Origin: Bifidobacteriaceae bacterium
Lineage (GTDB): Bacteria > Actinomycetota > Actinomycetes > Actinomycetales > WQXJ01
Length of the DNA: 23,273 nt
Direction of reading: 5' to 3'
Assembly: GCA_031265345.1 (NCBI GenBank)
Contig: JAISCU010000241.1
Coordinates: 1 to 23,273 of the forward strand
Each line of letters starts with the position of its first letter. The first letter of the stretch is position 1. The notes below the pieces were generated by a model, which saw only the letters and a list, made by a program, of their open reading frames with translations, made no database searches and was not told the origin of the DNA. A program made the translations under genes and the position numbers. Shown piece by piece: positions 7,799-13,937 of the stretch.

Positions 7799-9223
7799 AT
7801 GACCGCAACCGCCACCACACCACGGACCCCGGCGTCGCAGCCTGTCCACCGCACCCAGATCCAACGCCTGGCGGACTACGCCCTGCGCGCCACCTACGCC
7901 GACCTCTCCGAAGCCTCGCTGGAGCAGATCCCGATCCACATCCTCGATTCGGTCGGCTGCGCGCTCGGAGCCCTCGGCGCGAAGCCGGTCGACGCCTGCC
8001 GGGCGCACGTCCAGCAGATGGGCGGCGAGGGCGTCCCGCTGATCGGCGGCGGCACGGCCAACCCGGTGATGGGCGCGTTTTGGCACACTGCGCTGGTGCG
8101 TTACGTGGACGCGATGGACAACTTCCTGGCGCCGACCGAGACCTGTCACACGGCCGACAATTTCGGGTCGATCCTGACGGCCGGGCACATGGCCGATTCG
8201 TCTGGCGAGGAATTGATGCTGGGGGTCGCCATCGGCTGGACGGCCCAGTCGCGGCTGGTCGATCACGCGGACTTCATGGAGCGGGGCCTGGACCACACCG
8301 CCGAGTTGGCTTTCTCGATCGGCGCGGCGGCCGGGCGATTGCTGGGGTTGGACAGCGCCACCATCGCGAACGCCATCGCCATGGCAGGCGCGTCCGATGC
8401 CGCCTTCGCAGCCATCCGCTCCAAGCCGCTCTCGCAGTGGAAGGGTTTCGCGTCGGCCCAATCGGCGTTGGGCGCGTTCAACACGCTGCTGCTGGCCAAG
8501 CGCGGCCTGAAGGGGCCGATCGACCTGATCGAGGAGCCGTTCGGGGTGGACGCGCTGCTCGGGATGAAGATCAACGTCGACTGGGAGCATGAGGGTTACG
8601 AAGGCGTCGCGACGGCCACGATCAAGAAGTTCGTGGCGATGATCCACACCCAGTCCGCCATCGAATGCATGGTCGAACTGACCGCAGCCCACCCGATCAA
8701 GGCGACGGACGTGGCGTCCATCGTGGTCGACGTCCCCCAGATCACCTACGATTTCGCGGGCGGCGGGAAGTACGGCAACGCCTCGGTGGGCATCGACTCG
8801 AAGGCTCAGGCCGACCATTCCCTGCCCTACCTGATGGCTGTCGCGCTGATCGACGGGACCGTCATGAAGGCGCAGTTCACGCGCCAGCGGATCAACGCGC
8901 CGGATGTCCAGGGGTTGCTCGCCAAAGTCCAGGTGCGTCCCAATGCGGACTTCACCCGCCGTTATCCGGCCGAGTTCCCCGCCCGGGTCGTGGTCAAGTT
9001 GACGGACGGGCGCACCTTGAGCCACCAGGTCTCCTCTTATCCGGGCATGCCTTCGCACCCCTTCACCTGGGACGATGCCGTGGCGAAGTTCGACGCCCTG
9101 ACCGCCGGCACCGTCTCCGCCGAGCAGGGCGCCCGCATCAAAGGCGCGATCCAGCGGTTGCCCGCCACCTCGGCCCGCGAGCTCCTGGCCGAATTGGCCC
9201 AGGTGCCCTATCCCTCAAGCTAA
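7799..9223 (+). CDS. MmgE/PrpD family protein (2-methylcitrate dehydratase-like)
   Basis: A 474-residue protein. The same frame is open back to 6968, but that stretch overlaps the permease; ATG 7799 with its ribosome binding site is the credible start. Family features in order: DYALRATYADLSEASLEQ then HILDSVGCALGA near the N terminus; RYVDAMDNFLAP...CHTADNFGSILTAGH, equivalent to the RYLDFND...HPSDN active-site segment; a middle ATIKKFVAMIHTQSAIE; and ADHSLPYLMAVALIDG, the counterpart of the usual FSLPY motif. Characterised relatives dehydrate 2-methylcitrate, decarboxylate cis-aconitate or epimerise iminodisuccinate. The remaining 2-methylcitrate cycle genes (prpB, prpC) are absent here, so the substrate is open. 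Pairing with an organic-acid permease suggests use of an imported di- or tricarboxylate (inference). Confidence 0.9.
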   Translation: MTATATTPRTPASQPVHRTQIQRLADYALRATYADLSEASLEQIPIHILDSVGCALGALGAKPVDACRAHVQQMGGEGVPLIGGGTANPVMGAFWHTALVRYVDAMDNFLAPTETCHTADNFGSILTAGHMADSSGEELMLGVAIGWTAQSRLVDHADFMERGLDHTAELAFSIGAAAGRLLGLDSATIANAIAMAGASDAAFAAIRSKPLSQWKGFASAQSALGAFNTLLLAKRGLKGPIDLIEEPFGVDALLGMKINVDWEHEGYEGVATATIKKFVAMIHTQSAIECMVELTAAHPIKATDVASIVVDVPQITYDFAGGGKYGNASVGIDSKAQADHSLPYLMAVALIDGTVMKAQFTRQRINAPDVQGLLAKVQVRPNADFTRRYPAEFPARVVVKLTDGRTLSHQVSSYPGMPSHPFTWDDAVAKFDALTAGTVSAEQGARIKGAIQRLPATSARELLAELAQVPYPSS

Positions 9224-9563
9224 TCGCCCCCGGCCGCAGGTGCGTCCGCTTTTCATGCCCACACTGGCCAGGCACGACTACCGTTGGCCCAGTTCAGGGT
9301 CGGCATGGCCAGGAACCAGCTCCTTTCACCCGGCCCCTGGTCGGGGGTTACGGGCGTCCGCCGACTGTCAGGGATCGTGTCTTTTCTCCCGGGCCCGTTT
9401 CCGCGACTGTTAGGGATCGTGTCTTTTGTCAATCGTGCCCTTTTGGGAGCGGCCCGCTGACCTGCGGTTCCACAGCCGACAGAGTGGGGGGCCGGACAAG
9501 AAAAGACACAATCCCTAACACTCGATGAAATCCCGCCCCGAAGAAAGACACAATCCCTAACAG
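9224..9563. other. Convergent intergenic region, 340 bases
   Basis: This lies between the stops of the PrpD and kinase genes. The left part (9224-9362) holds nothing I recognise apart from a repeated TGGCCAGG. The right part is filled by the palindromic word-repeat element described separately. No classical hairpin plus T-tract terminator is seen. Confidence 0.7.
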
Positions 9564-9565
9564 TC
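9363..9565. repeat. Nested palindromic word-repeat element A (four copies)
   Basis: Four copies of a 24- to 25-base word: forward at 9363-9387 and 9405-9429, reversed at 9499-9523 and 9542-9565. The shared core is GGGATCGTGTCTTTT in forward copies and, as reverse complement, GGGATTGTGTCTTTT in the reversed ones. The outer pair (1 and 4) and inner pair (2 and 3) share one centre of symmetry near 9464, so the element is a large interrupted palindrome. The last copy overlaps the kinase stop codon. The spacer (GCGGCCCGCTGACCTGCGG) and an ACTCGATGAAA linker recur in element B at 15287-15550. Confidence 0.85.
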
Positions 9566-10217
9566 AGTCGAGGGGAGTCAGCTGCAGCGAATCGACGTTG
9601 ATCCAACGGTCGGCGGTCTCGCGCCAACCGGAGACGGTTTGGGCGTTCGCCTCGTCCACTCCGGCGACGAACCGGCGCGCGTCGCCGTCCGATTTGCCGA
9701 AGCGGGTGTGCCGCGCCACCAACCGATCAACCCGCGCCGACGGCTCCAGGTCGCAGTACCAGACCTGGTCCAGCGCCGCGCGCACCTGAGGCCACGGGTC
9801 GGCTGGCGCCAGGAGGTAGTTGCCCTCGGTGACCACCAGATCGGCCTCAGGCTGGACCGCGATCCCGGCGGCGATCGGCTGCTCCAGATCGCGCTCGAAA
9901 TCCGGCGCGTAGACGGTGTGGTCCCGCTCGTGCCGCAGCCGCTGCAACAGCGCCAGAAAGCCGTGGGCGTCGAAGGTGTCGATGGCCCCCTTGCGCCCGC
10001 GTGCACCCAGAGCGTCCAAACAGGCGTCCGAGAGGTGGAAACCGTCCATCGGCACCTGCACGACCCGCACCCCACGCGCCCGCAACGCCGCCACCAGGTG
10101 TCCCGCCAGAGTCGATTTGCCCGCGCCCGGCGGCCCGGTCACGCCCAGGATCGCCCGCTCGCCGTCGGTCTGCGGCAACCCGGCAGCGAGCGCCGCCAGT
10201 TGGGCTATGGTCGTCAT
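9564..10217 (-). CDS. P-loop nucleoside/sugar kinase-like protein (uridine kinase/phosphoribulokinase family)
   Basis: A 217-residue protein from ATG 10217; an in-frame TTG at 10253 would add 12 residues but the ATG starts a natural MTTIAQLAALAAGLP. Walker A is GVTGPPGAGKST (residues 25-36). PMDGFHLSD (57-64) is the typical substrate-side segment, followed by a Lys/Arg-rich GARGRKGAIDTFDAHGF and by VVTEGNYLLA (128-137), matching the DxxIxEGxY segment of uridine kinase and pantothenate kinase relatives. RLVARHTRFGK resembles the lid region. Proteins of this kind are usually annotated nucleoside/nucleotide kinase or fructose kinase-like; the substrate cannot be told from sequence. It converges with the PrpD gene and is divergent from the alarmone synthetase. 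Its stop codon is overlapped by repeat element A. Confidence 0.88.
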   Translation of the reverse strand: MTTIAQLAALAAGLPQTDGERAILGVTGPPGAGKSTLAGHLVAALRARGVRVVQVPMDGFHLSDACLDALGARGRKGAIDTFDAHGFLALLQRLRHERDHTVYAPDFERDLEQPIAAGIAVQPEADLVVTEGNYLLAPADPWPQVRAALDQVWYCDLEPSARVDRLVARHTRFGKSDGDARRFVAGVDEANAQTVSGWRETADRWINVDSLQLTPLD

Positions 10218-10291
10218 CGCGCGCCCCGCAGGCCCAGTCCGCCCAGTGTCCAACGTTGCCCGATGCCGCCAACTCGGCCAGGTAGGTAACC

Positions 10292-10313
10292 CACAGTCAC
10301 AACCTTAACTGTG
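10292..10313. promoter_or_regulatory. Inverted repeat between divergent kinase and alarmone synthetase genes, candidate operator
   Basis: CACAGT (10292-10297) and ACTGTG (10308-10313) are perfect 6-base inverted arms with a 10-base spacer. They sit in the 154-base divergent promoter region and could bind a dimeric regulator. Confidence 0.35.
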
Positions 10314-10357
10314 CCGGGCGGCATCGTCGGTATGACTGCCGACCCGGGGGGCCGCCC

Positions 10358-10363
10358 TAGACT
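10358..10363 (+). promoter_or_regulatory. Candidate -10 box of the alarmone synthetase gene
   Basis: TAGACT ends 8 bases before ATG 10372 and no Shine-Dalgarno sequence is seen, suggesting a leaderless or near-leaderless transcript. The -35 is not clear. Confidence 0.45.
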
Positions 10364-10371
10364 AGTTAGCC

Positions 10372-11124
10372 ATGCACGAACTACCTCTCGAACCACCCCG
10401 CGGGATTGACGGGGCTATCGACGCGTTGGGCGCGCTGCGGGACAACCTGGCGCGGTTCATGGCCCAGTACCAGTTCGGCATTGACGAGGTGATGACCAAG
10501 CTGCGAATCCTGTCCGAGGAATGCCGCCTCGACGGCCCGGACGGCCCGATCGAGCACATCAGTTCGCGGGTCAAATCGCCCCAGAGCATTGTCGAGAAGG
10601 TGCTCCGGCGCGGAATAGAGCCCAGCTTCGAGGCCATCGCCACGGAGATCACCGACGTTGCGGGTATCCGGGTGGTCTGCAGCTTCGTCCAAGATGTCTA
10701 CCGAGTCAGCGAGTTGTTGGCGCAGCAGTCGGACGTGCGCGTGCTGCGGGTCAAGGATTACATAGCGGAGCCGAAGCCGAACGGCTATCGCAGCCTCCAC
10801 TTCATCCTCGAGATTCCGGTCTTCCTGGCCCAAGGCGCGGTGCCCGTCACCGTGGAGGTCCAATTCCGCACTATCGCGATGGATTTCTGGGCTTCGCTGG
10901 AGCACAAGATCCATTACAAGTACCGGGGCGAGGTCCCGGCCGAGCTGGTCGCCAGCTTGAAGCAGGCCGCCGACACCGCCGCCGAACTCGACCAACGAAT
11001 GGAGTCCCTGCACGCCGAGGTGCAAGGATTGCGCGCCGAGGACGGGGCGGCGGGCATGGGGATCGACGTGGACACTCTGCGCCAGTTGGCCGAACTCGGT
11101 TTGAGGAGCCTGGAGAAGCACTGA
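10372..11124 (+). CDS. Small alarmone synthetase, RelA/SpoT synthetase domain (GTP pyrophosphokinase family)
   Basis: A 250-residue protein with only the (p)ppGpp synthetase domain; there is no HD hydrolase domain and no TGS/ACT regulatory domain. Motifs in order: ISSRVKSPQSIVEKVLRRG (ATP-side basic motif), ITDVAGIRVVCSFVQDVYRV, VKDYIAEPKPNGYRSLH (the G-loop, with the Tyr that stacks on GTP), and VEVQFRTIAMDFWASLEHK (catalytic Glu and Arg). The length and the C-terminal helical tail (about 190-250) resemble the RelQ/YjbM class, which transfers pyrophosphate from ATP to GTP or GDP in the cytoplasm and acts as tetramers in studied members. The gene converges with the permease fusion gene, 60 bases away, and has its own promoter-like sequence. 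Family assignment is strong; the exact subclass is less certain. Confidence 0.93.
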   Translation: MHELPLEPPRGIDGAIDALGALRDNLARFMAQYQFGIDEVMTKLRILSEECRLDGPDGPIEHISSRVKSPQSIVEKVLRRGIEPSFEAIATEITDVAGIRVVCSFVQDVYRVSELLAQQSDVRVLRVKDYIAEPKPNGYRSLHFILEIPVFLAQGAVPVTVEVQFRTIAMDFWASLEHKIHYKYRGEVPAELVASLKQAADTAAELDQRMESLHAEVQGLRAEDGAAGMGIDVDTLRQLAELGLRSLEKH

Positions 11125-11184
11125 GTCTCGCGGCCGTGCGGGTCGGTCGGCGGGGCCGGGGCGGGCAGTCCGTGTCGCCACCGA

Positions 11185-13179
11185 TCACCCCAGCCCGGCG
11201 TAGCGTTCGGCGGCTTGGGCGACGCGGTTGTTGTAGTCCACGTCGGGGTTGTAGGCGGCAACGGCGGCGATCCAATTCGCGGGCACGGTCAGATCGCCGC
11301 CCATGTCGCACAGGTAGGCGGCGGCGGTCGAAGCGGCATCGTCCAAGTCGTTGACGTCGGCGACTCCGTCCCCGTCGCCGTCCTGGCCGTGGCCTGCCCA
11401 GACCGCCGGTGTGAACTGCATCGGCCCGACGGCGTGGTCCCAAATGCTGTCGCCGTCGAGCACGCCGTGGTCCGTGTCCGGAGTCCGGACGGTGCCGTCG
11501 CGGCCGTCGAGGGCCACGCCGATGATCGTCGGGGCGACCAGCCCGTCAGCCCCGAGCCCGGCTCCGCCCACAGTGCCGTGCGCGGATTCCACTTCGCCGA
11601 TCGCCGCCAGCGTGTTCCAGCCCAGCCCGCAGCCGGGCTCGGCCAGGGCGGCGGCCAGAGCCGCGTCAGCGTAGGCGGTGAGAGCCCGTTCCGGCACCCC
11701 ACTCGTGGCGGCGATTCGTGCCACCCAGGCTTCGTCGGCCGCCTGGTTCTCTAAAGACTCAGGAGCCGCCGATGCCGCCGAACGGGTCGACGCGGACGCC
11801 TGACCCGCCGTTCCAGACTTGGGCGTCGGAACGATCAGCCCAGTCGCGCCCCTGCCCGGAGCCGTGGACGTCCCCATCGATTCGGCGCCCCGACCTCCGT
11901 CCCCATTCGGTCGAGCCAACCCAGCGTCCCCAGGCCTTGCTGCGCTCGGCTGGCTGAAGACGGCAGCTGTCAAGACAGCGCCCGTCAGTGCGGCGAGGCC
12001 GAGCACAGCCAGGCCCACGGCCGTGGCAATCAGCGGCCACCGCTTCGGCGCTGACGCCTGGGCGGGGTTCCGCGTTCCCGAAACCCCGGCTGGAGTCGGA
12101 CTCCCCCTGGTCGCCGCGGGAGCTGGAATCGCCGCGGGAGCCCACGTTCCCGAGGCCCTGCCGAGGACCGGCTTCCCCGAGGTGGCCGCAGGCGTCGGGA
12201 TCGCCGGAGCCGTGGTCGCTGGGCGAGTCGGCCTCGCCGCCGCCGAAGCCGCGCTGCCAGCCGCCGCTCCCCAGGCCGCCGGGCGTGCCATCGTTCCCGA
12301 GGCCGCGTCGGAGGCTGGCGCCCGCGCGTGCGCCCGCCATGATCTGGCGACCAGCCCCTGCTGGGGCGCGAACAGCCAAGCCATCAGAAAAGCAGCGGTC
12401 AGGACCAGAACCACCACACCGCCGGTGGGCAGGTCCCAGGACCACGAGATATACAGTCCAAGCAAGGCGGACAGGGCTCCGATGGCTGGCCCCAGCAGCA
12501 TCATCATGCCCAACCGGTCGGTCAGCAGCCGGGCGGTCGCCGCTGGGGTGACGAGCAAGGCCAGGACCAGGATGTTCCCAATTGTCTGCACCGAGATCAC
12601 AACTGCCAGGGTGACCAGGACGTAGAGAACCAGATCGAACCAGAAGACCCGCAGTCCCAAGGCGAGGGCGGATTCCCGGTCCAGGGCGATCACGACGAAT
12701 TCCTTATGCAACGCGAACACCACAGTCAACACCGCCAGTCCGGTGATGCCGACCACCCACAGATCGGACGCGGGAATGCCGGTGATCGACCCGAACAGGA
12801 ACTGCTGCAACGATCCGGCGTAGCCGGGCGCTCCCGAGATCACCACAATCCCCAAGGCGAAGGCGGCCACGAAGAAGATCCCGATGACCGAATCCTCGCG
12901 CAAGCGCCGGTTCTGGGAGAACACCGCCACCAGGATCGCTGTCACCACCCCGGCGATAGCTCCGCCCAGCACCAGGTTTCCGGAGACGACAAACGCTATG
13001 GCCAGGCCGGGGAAGACGGCGTGGGCCACGGCATCGCCGACGAAAGCCATACCGCGCAGCACCACATGACAGCCGACCACGCCGCAGACAACAGCCGACA
13101 TGACAGCCACAGCCAAGGCCTTGGGCAAGAACGCCAGGTCCGGATTGAGCAGATCGGCCACGAAGTCGAACGGGCTCAC
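11185..13179 (-). CDS. ABC transporter permease (metal/anchored-repeat type) fused to a lytic transglycosylase-like domain
   Basis: A single 664-residue frame from GTG 13179, which overlaps the ATPase stop by 4 bases (GTGA). Residues 1-280 are an ABC-3 family permease of the ZnuB/MntB type: multiple membrane spans, GCHVVLRGMAFVGDAVAHAVFPG, an EDSVIGIFF segment, and VQTIGNILVLALLVTPAATA. Residues 281-378 are an Ala/Pro/Thr-rich linker, 380-409 a further membrane span, 410-480 a second low-complexity linker. Residues 485-664 are an SLT/MltB-like lytic transglycosylase domain: IGEVESAHG with probable catalytic Glu531, HAVGPMQFTPAVWAGHG, a DGDGDGVADVNDLDDA loop that may bind calcium, then AAYLC and WIAAVAAYN. 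The extra span would place this domain outside the membrane. The permease matches the 'anchored repeat-type' ABC permease family; the fusion is the striking feature. No frameshift is needed. Confidence 0.88.
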   Translation of the reverse strand: MSPFDFVADLLNPDLAFLPKALAVAVMSAVVCGVVGCHVVLRGMAFVGDAVAHAVFPGLAIAFVVSGNLVLGGAIAGVVTAILVAVFSQNRRLREDSVIGIFFVAAFALGIVVISGAPGYAGSLQQFLFGSITGIPASDLWVVGITGLAVLTVVFALHKEFVVIALDRESALALGLRVFWFDLVLYVLVTLAVVISVQTIGNILVLALLVTPAATARLLTDRLGMMMLLGPAIGALSALLGLYISWSWDLPTGGVVVLVLTAAFLMAWLFAPQQGLVARSWRAHARAPASDAASGTMARPAAWGAAAGSAASAAARPTRPATTAPAIPTPAATSGKPVLGRASGTWAPAAIPAPAATRGSPTPAGVSGTRNPAQASAPKRWPLIATAVGLAVLGLAALTGAVLTAAVFSQPSAARPGDAGLARPNGDGGRGAESMGTSTAPGRGATGLIVPTPKSGTAGQASASTRSAASAAPESLENQAADEAWVARIAATSGVPERALTAYADAALAAALAEPGCGLGWNTLAAIGEVESAHGTVGGAGLGADGLVAPTIIGVALDGRDGTVRTPDTDHGVLDGDSIWDHAVGPMQFTPAVWAGHGQDGDGDGVADVNDLDDAASTAAAYLCDMGGDLTVPANWIAAVAAYNPDVDYNNRVAQAAERYAGLG

Positions 13180-13937
13180 CGCACCATCCCCTCCGCCACT
13201 TTGAGCACGCTCGCGCCGGGACCCACCCCGAAGGCCGCCATCCACACTGCTGGATCATCAGCCAGGCGGGCAGGCTCGCCGACAGCCACGACACTGCGAT
13301 TGAGCAGCGCGATCCGGTCGCAGCCGTACAGGGCCGAAGCGATGTCGTGCGTGGTCATCAGGACCGCCGCGCCTTCAGCCGCGAGCCCTGAGAACAGGGC
13401 GGACAAGTGCTCCTGGGCGGGCATGTCCAGCCCCGCGAACGGTTCGTCCGCCAGCAGCAGCGCCGGGCGCAGCGCCAAGGCTCGCGCCACCATGACCCGC
13501 TGGCGTTGGCCGCCCGAAAGTTGCCCGATGGGCCGGGAGGCCAGACCGGTCATCCCCACCCGGTCCAAGGCTTCCGCGACCGACTCCCAATCGCCCGCAC
13601 TGGGCCGCCTCAGCAAGCCGAGTTTCCCGGTCAGCCCGGAGGCGACCGCGTCCGCGACCGAAATCGGGAAGTCGGCGGCGAAGCCGTGCCCTTGGGGGAC
13701 ATAGCCGATCAGCGTCGCGCCCCGCTTGGCCCGCTTGCCTTGGACCAGCACACTGCCCTGGATTGGACTGTGCAGTCCCAGAACGGTTCGCAAGAGCGTG
13801 GTCTTGCCCGCTCCATTCGGGCCGAGGAGCCCCACCAGCTGCCCGCGCCGGACCTCGAGCGTGGCGTTGTCCAGCACCGGCCGTCCGCCCAGCCGGACGG
13901 ACAGGCCCCGCACTCTCAGAACCGCCTGGCCGCTCAT
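13176..13937 (-). CDS. ABC transporter ATP-binding protein of the anchored-repeat (metal-type) transporter
   Basis: A 253-residue ATPase subunit with all ABC motifs: Walker A GLLGPNGAGKTT (about 33-44), Q-loop in YVPQGHG, signature LSGGQRQRVMVARALAL, Walker B ALLLADEPFAGLD, and H-loop MTTHD. It resembles ZnuC/MntA-type ATPases and the anchored repeat-type ATP-binding family. ATG 13937 overlaps the stop of the upstream surface protein (ATGA), and its own stop overlaps the permease GTG start (GTGA), so translation is probably coupled on both sides. It should power the permease next to it using the substrate-binding lipoprotein encoded upstream. Confidence 0.95.
   Translation of the reverse strand: MSGQAVLRVRGLSVRLGGRPVLDNATLEVRRGQLVGLLGPNGAGKTTLLRTVLGLHSPIQGSVLVQGKRAKRGATLIGYVPQGHGFAADFPISVADAVASGLTGKLGLLRRPSAGDWESVAEALDRVGMTGLASRPIGQLSGGQRQRVMVARALALRPALLLADEPFAGLDMPAQEHLSALFSGLAAEGAAVLMTTHDIASALYGCDRIALLNRSVVAVGEPARLADDPAVWMAAFGVGPGASVLKVAEGMVR

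Noticed and set aside
11125..11184. Bidirectional terminator between the converging alarmone synthetase and permease genes
   Set aside because: The 60 bases are GC-rich but contain no convincing stem-loop with a T-tract.
11185..13179. Two separate genes (permease and transglycosylase) merged by an error
   Set aside because: The linker has the same codon use and no stop, an extra membrane span gives a sensible topology, and no internal start with a ribosome binding site is evident. It stays a point for read-level confirmation.
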